Below, in pieces: positions 15,676 through 23,445 of a DNA stretch of 34,722 bases; the first letter of the stretch is position 1, and the number at the start of each line of letters is the position of its first letter. The notes under the pieces were generated by a model. The model ran no database searches, was not told where the DNA came from, and worked only from the letters and a program-made list of their open reading frames with translations. Source of the DNA: UBA6814 sp040753075 (lineage in GTDB: Bacteria > Desulfobacterota > Desulfovibrionia > Desulfovibrionales > Desulfovibrionaceae); the NCBI GenBank assembly GCA_040753075.1, contig JBFMHA010000034.1, positions 1 through 34,722 of the forward strand, read 5' to 3'. Both the position numbers and the translations under genes were made by a program.

Positions 15676-16550
15676 CCGCCGCCCAGGCCCTGGCCCTGCG
15701 CGCCGCCAAGCCGGTCCGGCCCTCCGGTCCGTCCTGCCGCCTGCCGCGCAACGGCGGCGCCCGGAACCGCACCCGGGGCGAGGGCGGCGGCCGGGGCCTG
15801 TTCCGGGGCGTGGGCCGGAGCCTGGCCTGGGGCCTGGGCCTGGCGCTGGGCCTGGGGTTCTTCGTCCTGGTCAGCGTGGGGCTCCTGGCCTCCTTCCGCT
15901 GGCTCCAGGGCAACGATTCCTTCGCCCTGCGCCAGGTGGAGGTGCGGGGCATGGACCGGCTCACCGCCGAAGAGGTGGTGGTGCTGGCCGGAGTGGAGCA
16001 GGGCGGCAGCCTGCTGGACGTGTCCATCGCCGAGGTGATGGACCGCCTGGCGGCCTATCCCTGGATCGCCTCGGCCACGGTGCGCCGGGAGCTGCCGGAC
16101 TGCCTGCGGATCACGGTGCAGGAGAAGGCCCCGGCCTGGTGGCTGGCCGACGGCGGCGGGCTGCTCTACGCCGACGCGGGCGGCGACCCCATCGCGCCGG
16201 TGGCGGCGGACCGCTTCGTGTCCCTGCCGGTGCTGGAGGTGGAGCCCGGAGCCGAGGATCTGGTCCCGACCCTGCCCCGGGACCTGGCCGGCCTCGCCCG
16301 GCTGGACGCGGCCTTTGGCGTGGAGAGGGCGGCCTGGGTGCGCCTGGGCATCGCCGAGGTGAGCCTGTATTTCGACGCGCCGGACCTGCTTCTGACCCTG
16401 GAGCGGGGCCCCGGAGAACCCTGGTCGCTCTCGCTGCAGCGGCTGGCCGTGGTCTGGACGGACCTGGCCCGCCGGGGGGAGAGCGAGGGCGCGCGCTACG
16501 TGACAGTGAAGAACGGCAAGGCCTGGGCCGGTACGGCCGCGGCCGACTGA
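15666..16550 (+). CDS. ftsQ: Cell division protein FtsQ/DivIB
   Basis: A 294-residue bitopic divisome protein: a basic, Pro/Gly-rich cytoplasmic tail (residues 1-50), a transmembrane helix (about 50-76, 'LGLALGLGFFVLVSVGLLA'), a POTRA domain beginning 'FALRQVEVRGMDRLTAEEVV' with 'YPWIASATVRRELPDCLRI', and a FtsQ beta domain ('QEKAPAWW', 'LLYADAGGDPI'). FtsQ links FtsL/FtsB to the divisome. Two in-frame GTGs are possible (15666, 15672). 15666 is preferred because GGAGGTG at 15654-15660 is then well spaced; 15672 would give the GTGA overlap seen elsewhere. Both lie inside or at the end of murB. ftsA follows after 27 nt. Confidence 0.92.
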   Translation: MAVTAAQALALRAAKPVRPSGPSCRLPRNGGARNRTRGEGGGRGLFRGVGRSLAWGLGLALGLGFFVLVSVGLLASFRWLQGNDSFALRQVEVRGMDRLTAEEVVVLAGVEQGGSLLDVSIAEVMDRLAAYPWIASATVRRELPDCLRITVQEKAPAWWLADGGGLLYADAGGDPIAPVAADRFVSLPVLEVEPGAEDLVPTLPRDLAGLARLDAAFGVERAAWVRLGIAEVSLYFDAPDLLLTLERGPGEPWSLSLQRLAVVWTDLARRGESEGARYVTVKNGKAWAGTAAAD

Positions 16551-16577
16551 AGCCGGAATATCGCAGAGGAGAAGGCA

Positions 16578-17804
16578 ATGGCACGTTCGGAACTCATCGT
16601 CGGACTGGACATCGGCACCACCAAGATATGCGCCGTGGTGGGCGAACTCTCCCCCGAGGGCGTGGATGTGGTGGGCATCGGCTCCAGCCCGTCCACGGGC
16701 CTGCGCAAGGGCGTGGTGGTGAACATCGAGCAGACCGTCCAGTCCATCAAGCGCGCCCTGGAAGAGGCCGAACTCATGGCCGGGTGCGACATCCGTTCGG
16801 TATACGCGGGCATCGCGGGCAGCCACATCAAGGGGTTCAACTCGCACGGGGTCATCGCGGTCAAGGGCGGCGAGGTCGGCGTCAAGGACGTGGAGCGGGT
16901 CATCGACGCGGCCAAGGCCGTGGCCATCCCCCTGGACCGGGAGGTCATCCACATCCTGCCCCAGGAGTACATCGTGGACGACCAGCGCGGCATCCACGAC
17001 CCCCTGGGCATGGCCGGGGTGCGCCTGGAGGTGAAGGTGCACATCGTCACCGGCGCGGTGACTTCGGCCCAGAACATCGTGCGCTCCTGCCACCGCTCGG
17101 GCCTGGACGTGGCGGACATCGTGCTGGAGTCCCTGGCCTCGTCCAAGGCGGTGCTCACCCCGGAGGAGCGGGAGATCGGGGTGGCCCTGGTGGACCTGGG
17201 CGGCGGCACCACGGACATCGCCATCTTCGGGTCGGACTCCATCAAGCACACCGCGGTCATCGCCCTGGGCGGCACCAACCTGACCAACGACATCGCCTTC
17301 GGCCTGCGCACGCCCATGGCCGCGGCCGAGAAGATCAAGATCAAGTACGGCTGCTGCCTGGCCGAGACCGTGCCCCCCGACGACTTCATCGAGGTGCCCA
17401 GCGTGGGCGACCGGGAGCCGCGCCGGCTCTCCCGCCAGGTGCTGGCCGAGATCTGCGAGCCGCGGGTTGAGGAGGTCCTGGCCCTGGTGGATCAGGACCT
17501 GGTGCGCTCGGGCTTCAAGAACCGCATCGCCGCCGGCGTGGTGCTCACCGGCGGGACCTCGCTCATCCACGGCATGCAGGAGTTGGCCGAGCAGGTCTTC
17601 AACCTGCCCACCCGCCTGGGCTACCCGCGCGGGGTGGGCGGGCTCAGGGACGTGGTGGCCAGTCCCATGTACGCCACCGCGGTGGGGCTGCTGCTCTACG
17701 GGGCGGAGAAGGAAGGCGCGGAGCAGCGCTTCCGCATCCGCGACGACAAGATGTTCAACCGCATCCTTGGCCGGATGCGCAAGTGGTTCTCGGACATCAA
17801 GTAG
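16578..17804 (+). CDS. ftsA: Actin-like divisome protein FtsA
   Basis: A 408-residue actin-fold ATPase that tethers FtsZ filaments to the membrane. 'VGLDIGTTKICAVVGEL' is the phosphate-1 loop, 'VALVDLGGGTTDIAIF' the phosphate-2 loop and 'GVVLTGGTSLIHGMQEL' the adenosine loop; the 1C subdomain region carries 'VYAGIAGSHIKGFNS'. The last residues, 'MFNRILGRMRKWFSDIK', form the amphipathic membrane-targeting helix. Length is typical. AGAGGAGAAGG precedes the ATG. It lies 27 nt after ftsQ and 62 nt before ftsZ. That spacer holds a small GCCGG/CCGGC inverted repeat (about 17824-17841) but no evident promoter. Confidence 0.97.
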   Translation: MARSELIVGLDIGTTKICAVVGELSPEGVDVVGIGSSPSTGLRKGVVVNIEQTVQSIKRALEEAELMAGCDIRSVYAGIAGSHIKGFNSHGVIAVKGGEVGVKDVERVIDAAKAVAIPLDREVIHILPQEYIVDDQRGIHDPLGMAGVRLEVKVHIVTGAVTSAQNIVRSCHRSGLDVADIVLESLASSKAVLTPEEREIGVALVDLGGGTTDIAIFGSDSIKHTAVIALGGTNLTNDIAFGLRTPMAAAEKIKIKYGCCLAETVPPDDFIEVPSVGDREPRRLSRQVLAEICEPRVEEVLALVDQDLVRSGFKNRIAAGVVLTGGTSLIHGMQELAEQVFNLPTRLGYPRGVGGLRDVVASPMYATAVGLLLYGAEKEGAEQRFRIRDDKMFNRILGRMRKWFSDIK

Positions 17805-17866
17805 CTGGGTAACACCAAGCGGGCCGGAAGGGGACCGGCTCCAACGAGGGAAGGAGGAAAACGGGT

Positions 17867-19204
17867 ATGGATTTCCTGGAACTGGAAACCAATTCCACGG
17901 CGAAGATCAAGGTGGTGGGCTGCGGAGGCGGCGGCGGCAACGCGGTGAACAACATGATCTGCTCCTCCCTGCGCGGGGTGGAGTTCATCGTGGCCAACAC
18001 CGACGTGCAGGCCCTCAACCGCTCCAAGGCCGAGTTCAAGATCCAGCTCGGCGAGAAACTGACCAAGGGCCTGGGCGCGGGCGCCAACCCCGACATCGGC
18101 CGGGACGCGGCATTGGAGAGCCAGTCCGCCATCCGGGAGTTCCTGGACGAGGCGGACATGGTGTTCGTCACCGCGGGCATGGGCGGCGGCACGGGCACCG
18201 GCGCGGCCCCGGTGGTGGCCCAGATCGCCAAGGAGATGGGGGCGCTCACCGTGGGCGTGGTGACGAAACCCTTCTACTTCGAGGGCAAGAAGCGGCTGCT
18301 CCAGGCCGACCGGGGCATCGGCGCCCTGTCGGACGTGGTGGACAGCCTCATCACCATTCCCAACGACCGGCTGCTCACCCTGGCCTCCAAGAAGGCCACC
18401 TTCCTGGACATGCTCAAGAAGGCCGACGAGGTCCTGTTCCACGCGGTCAAGGGCATCTCCGACCTCATCATGGTCCCGGGCCTCATCAACCTGGACTTCG
18501 CGGACGTGACCGCGGTGATGCAGGGCAAGGGCCTGGCCATGATGGGCACGGGCATCGCCCGCGGCGAGTCGCGGGCCCGTGAGGCGGCCATGAAGGCCAT
18601 CACCAGCCCGCTGCTCGAGGACGTGTCCATCGACGGCGCGTCGGGCGTGCTCCTGAACATCACCTGCGGCCTGGACCTGACCATCGACGAGGTGTCCGAG
18701 GCGGCCACCGCCATCGCCGACGCCGCCGACGAGAACGCCGAGATCTTCTTCGGCGCGGTGTTCGATCCCGAGTGCGGCGACGAGCTGCGCATCACGGTCA
18801 TCGCCACCGGCATCGAGGCCAAGGACAACCGCCTGGCCGCCGGGGACAACGGCCGCGGGATGCTCACCCAGTTCCGCCGTCCGGCCGTCTCGCCGGCGCC
18901 GGCGGCAAATCCGGTCCAGGCGCAGCGGCCTGCGGCCCAGCCTGCGCCGCAGGCCATGGCCCAGCCGGCCGCGCCGTCGGTCCGGCGGGTGCGCACCGTG
19001 TCCGTGTCCGAGGAGGAGGACCGCAACATCCCCACCTTCCTGCGGGAAAAAGCCAAGCGCGGGGAGAGCGGCGGCGGAAGCATGATGAACGCCGCTCCCC
19101 AGCCCATGTCCGCCTACCGGGCGCCGTCCCCGGGCGCGGAGGACTTCGTGTTCGACGAGGAGGAGTCCGAGGTCCCGGCCTTCCTGCGCATGCACGCGGA
19201 CTAG
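17867..19204 (+). CDS. ftsZ: Tubulin-like division GTPase FtsZ
   Basis: A 445-residue Z-ring GTPase. The N-terminal 'IKVVGCGGGGGNAVNNM' begins the nucleotide fold, G106-GGTGTG112 is the tubulin signature, and 'PGLINLDFADV' is the T7 loop that completes the active site of the next subunit. An Ala/Pro/Gln-rich linker follows (about residues 330-380). The protein ends in 'EVPAFLRMHAD' (residues 435-445), the conserved tail that binds FtsA and other partners. A second, very similar segment, 'NIPTFLREKAKR' (387-398), sits 48 residues upstream inside the linker, so the binding peptide appears duplicated. The SD is strong (GGAAGGAGG) with ATG at 17867. It is the last gene of the cluster. Confidence 0.97.
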   Translation: MDFLELETNSTAKIKVVGCGGGGGNAVNNMICSSLRGVEFIVANTDVQALNRSKAEFKIQLGEKLTKGLGAGANPDIGRDAALESQSAIREFLDEADMVFVTAGMGGGTGTGAAPVVAQIAKEMGALTVGVVTKPFYFEGKKRLLQADRGIGALSDVVDSLITIPNDRLLTLASKKATFLDMLKKADEVLFHAVKGISDLIMVPGLINLDFADVTAVMQGKGLAMMGTGIARGESRAREAAMKAITSPLLEDVSIDGASGVLLNITCGLDLTIDEVSEAATAIADAADENAEIFFGAVFDPECGDELRITVIATGIEAKDNRLAAGDNGRGMLTQFRRPAVSPAPAANPVQAQRPAAQPAPQAMAQPAAPSVRRVRTVSVSEEEDRNIPTFLREKAKRGESGGGSMMNAAPQPMSAYRAPSPGAEDFVFDEEESEVPAFLRMHAD

Positions 19205-19507
19205 GCCGGAGCGGAAGGACGCAACCACGCCGTAACCCTTGACCGCGTCCGGCTCGCGCCTCTCCCCAGTTTCCGGGGCGCGGCGGCCAGGGCGCAACAA
19301 GGCAGGATGACAACCCGCCCGGTCCCTCCCCTGGGGGCCGAGCGGCTCGGAAACCACAAGGAGTTTCCTCCCTCCCCACAGTGGCCGGTTGCCGGGGAGG
19401 CGGCCCGAGGGCGCAACCTCCAACCCAGCGGAGGAAGGCCGCCTCCCGGCCCGGCCCGAAATGATCCCCTTGACCGGTGGGGCGAGAACCGGATAGCGGA
19501 GGGCGCG
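19205..19507. other. 303-nt structured intergenic spacer after ftsZ
   Basis: I see no gene here. The spacer is rich in inverted repeats. A hairpin at 19209-19255 has GGACGC (19217-19222) pairing with GCGTCC (19245-19250) and an outer GAGC/GCTC. A hairpin at 19255-19282 has CGCGCC/GGCGCG. An 11-bp perfect inverted repeat pairs 19395-19405 with 19437-19447 around a 31-nt loop. None is followed by a T-tract, so none is a standard intrinsic terminator. The tetramer-plus context CGCAAC recurs at 19220, 19293 and 19412. It could be a 3' structure of the ftsZ mRNA or a leader of the peptidase gene. Confidence 0.4.
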
Positions 19508-20881
19508 ATGCGACTGCGACGGGTGCGAGGCAACATGTTCGAGAACCGGGCGGCGAGGCGCTTCAGGGCGCGCCGCCAGCTGGTCCTGGCGCTTTCGGCC
19601 GTGCTGGCCCTGGGCTGGTTCTTTCTGGCCGGCCCGCAGGACCCGGACGTGCTGCACGAGTTGGAGGCCGGGGAGGCCGAGGTGGCCGAGGAGGCCGTGG
19701 CCCAGGCCTGCGCGCCCGACGTGGTCCCGGCCAGTCTGGCCCCGGTCCAGGTCCCCTGCGAAAAGGTGGAGGAGGACACGGTCAGCCCCGGAGACACCGC
19801 CTCGTCCCTGCTCGGCGAGTTCCTCGCCCCCATGGACCTGCACAACCTCCTGGAGCAGGTCCGGCCGGTCTATCCCCTGTCCCGGCTCAAGGCCGGCCAG
19901 CCCTACCTGCTCAAGACCCTGGAAGGCGCTCTCCTTCGCTTCGAATACGAGATCGACGACAACGAGCGCCTCATCGTGGAGCGCAGCGGCGACGGCTACG
20001 CGGCGCGGCGCGAGGCCATCCAGTACGAGCTCCGCCCGGCCGCGGTGGCGGGCCGCATCGCCTCCTCCCTCTGGGAGTCCGTGACCTCCATCGGCGAGAA
20101 CCCCGCCCTGGCGGTGCGCCTGTCCGAGATTTTCGCCTGGGACATCGACTTCATCCGCGACATCCAGCCCGGGGACACCTTCAAGGTCATCGTGGACAAG
20201 CGCTACCGCGAGGGCCAGTTCGTGGGCTACGGCGAGATCAAGGCCGCGGAGTTCGTGAATCAGGGCGACTCCTTCGAGGCCTTCCTGTTCCGCAGCCAGG
20301 ACGGCGACGCCAACTTCTTCGACTCGTCGGGACGCAACCTGCGCAAGGCCTTCCTCAAGGCGCCGCTCAAGTTCACCCGCATCTCCTCGGGGTTCACCAG
20401 CCGCCGCCTGCACCCGGTGCTCGGCATCTACCGCGCCCATCCGGCCATCGACTACGCCGCGCCCTCGGGCACCCCGGTCTACGTCATCGGCGACGGAACG
20501 GTGTCGGACAAGGGCTGGGACAAGGGCGGCGGCAACTTCGTCAAGGTGCGCCACGCCAACGGCTACGAAACCACCTACATGCACCTCAAGGGCTTCGCCC
20601 GCGGCCTGCGCAAGGGCCAGCGCCTGCACCAGGGCCAGATCATCGGCTACGTGGGCTCCACCGGCCTGGCCACCGGGCCGCACCTGGACTTCCGCATGAA
20701 GGTCGCCGGCCGCTACGTGAATCCCAAGACCATCAAGTCCATCCCTGCGGAGCCGATCCCGTCCAAGCTCATGGCCGCCTTCAAGGCGCACATCGCGCCT
20801 CTCAAGGATCAGCTCGCCAGCGCCGGCGGGCTCCTGGCCCAGGCGGCTGAAACGGATAAGCCCCTCCCGCTCAGGAATTAG
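19508..20881 (+). CDS. M23-family (LytM/MepM-like) peptidoglycan endopeptidase
   Basis: A 457-residue envelope protein. After a basic N-terminus, a single hydrophobic helix (about residues 25-41, 'LVLALSAVLALGWFFLAG') acts as anchor or signal. The middle holds an OapA/Csd3-like region ('VSPGDTASSLLGEFLAPMD', 'IQPGDTFKVIVDKRY'), and the C-terminal LytM domain covers about 295-410. Zinc and catalytic residues visible are H311 and D315 ('HPAIDYAAPSGTPV'), H359 ('YMHLKG') and H392 in 'GPHLDF', where the usual second His of HxH is Asp394. Relatives cleave peptide cross-links of peptidoglycan, in keeping with the dcw neighbourhood. ATG 19508 has GGAGGG at 19498-19503; the frame extends upstream but without an SD. 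Confidence 0.88.
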   Translation: MRLRRVRGNMFENRAARRFRARRQLVLALSAVLALGWFFLAGPQDPDVLHELEAGEAEVAEEAVAQACAPDVVPASLAPVQVPCEKVEEDTVSPGDTASSLLGEFLAPMDLHNLLEQVRPVYPLSRLKAGQPYLLKTLEGALLRFEYEIDDNERLIVERSGDGYAARREAIQYELRPAAVAGRIASSLWESVTSIGENPALAVRLSEIFAWDIDFIRDIQPGDTFKVIVDKRYREGQFVGYGEIKAAEFVNQGDSFEAFLFRSQDGDANFFDSSGRNLRKAFLKAPLKFTRISSGFTSRRLHPVLGIYRAHPAIDYAAPSGTPVYVIGDGTVSDKGWDKGGGNFVKVRHANGYETTYMHLKGFARGLRKGQRLHQGQIIGYVGSTGLATGPHLDFRMKVAGRYVNPKTIKSIPAEPIPSKLMAAFKAHIAPLKDQLASAGGLLAQAAETDKPLPLRN

Positions 20882-20936
20882 TGTTCGGGACCGGACAGTG
20901 TGAAGCCGTAGGGCTGGGAATGCCCCGGAAGCGGGC

Positions 20937-22637
20937 ATGAGCCGGGAGCCGCGCGCCCGCCTCGCCCCCGGCGTGTTCTACGGCCGGCAGCAGCCTCCGA
21001 CGCCCGAGCACGGGGGCCGGCTGCCCGTGGCCCTGACCTTCCCGGCCCCTCGCCGCCTGGCCCTGTCCACCCTGGGCTGGCAGGCCGTGTTCCGCCTTCT
21101 CTCCCGGGTTCCCACCCTGGCCGTGGAGCGGGCCTTCCTGGAGAGCGAGGAGGAGTCGCCCCGGGCCTGCGATTCGGGCCGTCCCCTGGATCGCTTCCCA
21201 GTGCTGGCCGTGAGCCTCAACGTGGAGGAGGAGCTGCGCTCCCTGGCCGCGCTCCTGCGCCTGGCGGGCGTCCCGCAGCGGCGCGCCGACCGCCCGGACT
21301 GGCCCCTGGTCCTGGCGGGCGGGCCCCTGGCCTTCCTGAACCCGGCCCCGCTCCTTCCGGCGGCGGACCTCGTCTTTGTCGGCGAGGCCGAGGCCGGGCT
21401 GTCCGGACTCATGGAGGAGATGGCCGCCCTGGCGCTGGATGGGACGCCCAAGCAACAGGTCCTGCAGGTCCTGGCCCGGCGGCCCGGGGTCCTGGTCCCC
21501 GGGATCACGCCCCTGCCCGCGCGGCGGGCCGTGGACCTGGGGCCCGGCGCGGCCCTTCCCGCGCCCGCGGCCTCCTGCTTCGTGAGCCCCGAGACCGAGT
21601 TCCGGGACATGTTCCTGCTGGAGGTGAACCGCGGCTGCCCGCACGGCTGCCGCTTCTGCGCCGCGGGCTTTCTCTACCGGCCGCCCCGCCAGGCGGAGCT
21701 GGCCGAGCTCCAGGCCCGGGTGGAGGAGGCCGCGCCGGCCAAGGTCGGCCTGGTGGGCACCGCCCTCACCGACTGGCCCGACCTCCTGCCCTTCCTGCAC
21801 TGGCTGCACGAGCGCCGCACCGCCTTCTCCCTGTCCTCGTTGCGCGCCGACCGGCTGACGCCGGAACTGCTCGCCTTCCTGCGCCGCACCGGAGCCCGCT
21901 CCCTGACCCTGGCCCTGGAGGGCCCCAGCCGCCGCCTGCGCCAGGCCGCGGGCAAGCGCCTGGACGAGGCCGCCATGCTCGCGGCCCTGGAGGAGGCCGC
22001 CCGGCTCCAGTACAACCACGTGAAGCTCTATTTCATCGCGGGCTGGCCCGGCGAGACCGAGGCCGACCTGGACGAGCTGGCCCCCTTCCTGGCCGGGATC
22101 AAGGCCGCCCTGGACCGCGGCCGCGGCAAGCGCAAGGCCGGGGTGGAGCGGGTCACGGTCAGCGCCTCCTGCCTGGTTCCCAAGCCCTGGACTCCCTTCC
22201 AGTGGGCGCCCATGGCGGGAGAGGACGCCCTGAACCAATCCCTGGCCAGGTTCCGGGCCGCGGTGAAGCCCCTCAAGGGGTTCAGCGCCAAGACCGAATC
22301 CCCCTTCGCCGCCCGGCTCCAGGGTCTCCTGGCCCGGGGCGGGGAGGATGTGTGGGACCTGGCCTGCCGGGCCGCGGAGCCCGGCGTCACCTGGCGCAGG
22401 GCCCTGCAGGAGTGGGACGGCGACCCGGCCGCCATCCTGGACCGGGAGCGCGGCCGGGACGAGCCCTTCCCCTGGGAGTGCGTGGACATCGGCGTGAGCC
22501 GGGACTACCTCTGGCAGGAATGGGAAAAGTACCGGGAAGGCGTCGCCTCGCCCGCCTGCCCGGCCGGAAAGAGCGGCGCGGACACCCCCTGCGGTCCGTG
22601 CACGCGCTGCGGGGTGGGGGAGTGGCTGGCGAAATAA
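20937..22637 (+). CDS. Radical SAM protein with B12-binding-like N-terminus and Cys-rich tail
   Basis: A 566-residue protein resembling the TIGR03960 radical SAM family. The N-terminal ~200 residues resemble a degenerate cobalamin-binding Rossmann domain ('LVLAGGPLAFLNPAPLLPA', 'DLVFVGEAEAGL'). The radical SAM core begins 'LLEVNRGCPHGCRFCAAGF' with the 4Fe-4S ligands C234, C238 and C241. The C-terminus has 'VDIGVSRDYLWQEWEKY' and a second cluster, C541, C552, C555 and C558 ('TPCGPCTRCGV'), which may hold an auxiliary Fe-S centre. No reaction is assigned to this family that I can name with certainty. GGAAGCGG precedes ATG 20937. It lies 55 nt after the peptidase gene, probably in one operon, and ends in the palindromic terminator. 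Confidence 0.82.
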   Translation: MSREPRARLAPGVFYGRQQPPTPEHGGRLPVALTFPAPRRLALSTLGWQAVFRLLSRVPTLAVERAFLESEEESPRACDSGRPLDRFPVLAVSLNVEEELRSLAALLRLAGVPQRRADRPDWPLVLAGGPLAFLNPAPLLPAADLVFVGEAEAGLSGLMEEMAALALDGTPKQQVLQVLARRPGVLVPGITPLPARRAVDLGPGAALPAPAASCFVSPETEFRDMFLLEVNRGCPHGCRFCAAGFLYRPPRQAELAELQARVEEAAPAKVGLVGTALTDWPDLLPFLHWLHERRTAFSLSSLRADRLTPELLAFLRRTGARSLTLALEGPSRRLRQAAGKRLDEAAMLAALEEAARLQYNHVKLYFIAGWPGETEADLDELAPFLAGIKAALDRGRGKRKAGVERVTVSASCLVPKPWTPFQWAPMAGEDALNQSLARFRAAVKPLKGFSAKTESPFAARLQGLLARGGEDVWDLACRAAEPGVTWRRALQEWDGDPAAILDRERGRDEPFPWECVDIGVSRDYLWQEWEKYREGVASPACPAGKSGADTPCGPCTRCGVGEWLAK

Positions 22638-22660
22638 ACGCGGCATGCCGCGTTTATTTC
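22631..22660. terminator. 30-bp perfect palindrome acting as bidirectional terminator, containing both stop codons
   Basis: Positions 22631-22645 are the exact reverse complement of 22646-22660. The GC core ACGCGGCATGCCGCGT is flanked by AAATAA on one side and TTATTT on the other, giving a stem with U-rich tails in both directions. The TAA of the radical SAM gene (22635-22637) and the TAA of lgt on the - strand (22654-22656) both lie within it. Confidence 0.9.
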
Positions 22661-23430
22661 TTATAGGCCCGCCAGAGCAGCCCCCCGCCGATCAGCATCA
22701 GGGGCAGGGAGAGCAGTTGCCCCATGGTGAGCCAGCCGAAGGCGATGTAGCCGAGCTGCGGGTCGGGCTGGCGCACGAACTCCACCAGGAAGCGGAAGGA
22801 GCCGTAGAGCAGGGCGAAGAGCCCGCCCACCGCGCCGGCGGGGCGCTTTTGGGCGGAGAAGAGCCAGACCGCGGCGAAGAGCAGGACGCCCTCCAGGCCG
22901 GCCTCGTAGAGTTGCGAAGGATGGCGCGGGGCGAGGCCGCCGCCCGGGAAGACCATGCCCCAGGGCAGGTCGGTGGGACGTCCGTAGAGTTCGCCGTTGA
23001 TGAAGTTGCCCGTGCGGCCGGCGAGCAGGCCCAGGGGGCAGAGAGGCACGAGGAAGTCGGCCACCTGGGTGAAGCTGCGGCCGGTCTTGCGGCCGAAACG
23101 CCACAGGCACAGGCAGATGCCCGCCAGGCCGCCGTGGAAGGACATGCCGCCCTGCCAGATGGCCAGGATGGAGGCCGGGTCGGCCAGGAAGAAGGGCAGG
23201 TCGTAGAAGAGCACGTAGCCCAGGCGCGCGCCCACGATGAGCCCGAACATGCACAGGGCCACCAGGTCGTCCACCTCGCGGGCGGTCCAGCCCGAATCCG
23301 GCCGGGAGGCGCGCCACCGCCCCAGGCCCCAGCCCGCGGCGAAGCCGACCATGTACATGAGTCCGTACCAGCGCACGGCCAGGGGGCCGATCTGGACGGC
23401 CACGGGATCGAAGGTGGGGTGCAGCAGCAT
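22654..23430 (-). CDS. lgt: Prolipoprotein diacylglyceryl transferase Lgt
   Basis: A 258-residue inner-membrane enzyme with about seven transmembrane helices. It transfers diacylglycerol from phosphatidylglycerol to the lipobox Cys of prolipoproteins, the first step of lipoprotein maturation. Family motifs: 'VRWYGLMYMVGF', 'GGMSFHGGLAG' with H99, the signature 'GRTGNFINGELYG' (R139, N142, N145, E147), 'RHPSQLYEAGLEG' and 'FRFLVEFVRQPD'. Length is slightly short but complete. Its ATG lies 15 nt after the stop of the GGDEF-EAL gene, and no good SD is seen (GCGGCGGCGAC), which suggests coupling to upstream translation. It converges with the radical SAM gene. Confidence 0.96.
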   Translation of the reverse strand: MLLHPTFDPVAVQIGPLAVRWYGLMYMVGFAAGWGLGRWRASRPDSGWTAREVDDLVALCMFGLIVGARLGYVLFYDLPFFLADPASILAIWQGGMSFHGGLAGICLCLWRFGRKTGRSFTQVADFLVPLCPLGLLAGRTGNFINGELYGRPTDLPWGMVFPGGGLAPRHPSQLYEAGLEGVLLFAAVWLFSAQKRPAGAVGGLFALLYGSFRFLVEFVRQPDPQLGYIAFGWLTMGQLLSLPLMLIGGGLLWRAYKK

Positions 23431-23445
23431 GTCGCCGCCGCAGTA

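Noticed and set aside
19281..19450. Riboswitch-like words in the post-ftsZ spacer: GCCACTG on the - strand, GGCAACC on the - strand, GGACGCAACC on the + strand
   Set aside because: These recall fragments of cobalamin, SAM-I and c-di-GMP riboswitch cores, but the other conserved segments are missing or in the wrong order and the strands disagree. I treat them as chance in GC-rich DNA.
19470..19497. TTGACC with GATAGC 16 nt downstream as a promoter for the M23 peptidase gene
   Set aside because: The transcript would begin only a few bases before the ATG and cut off the SD GGAGGG; the -10 match is poor.
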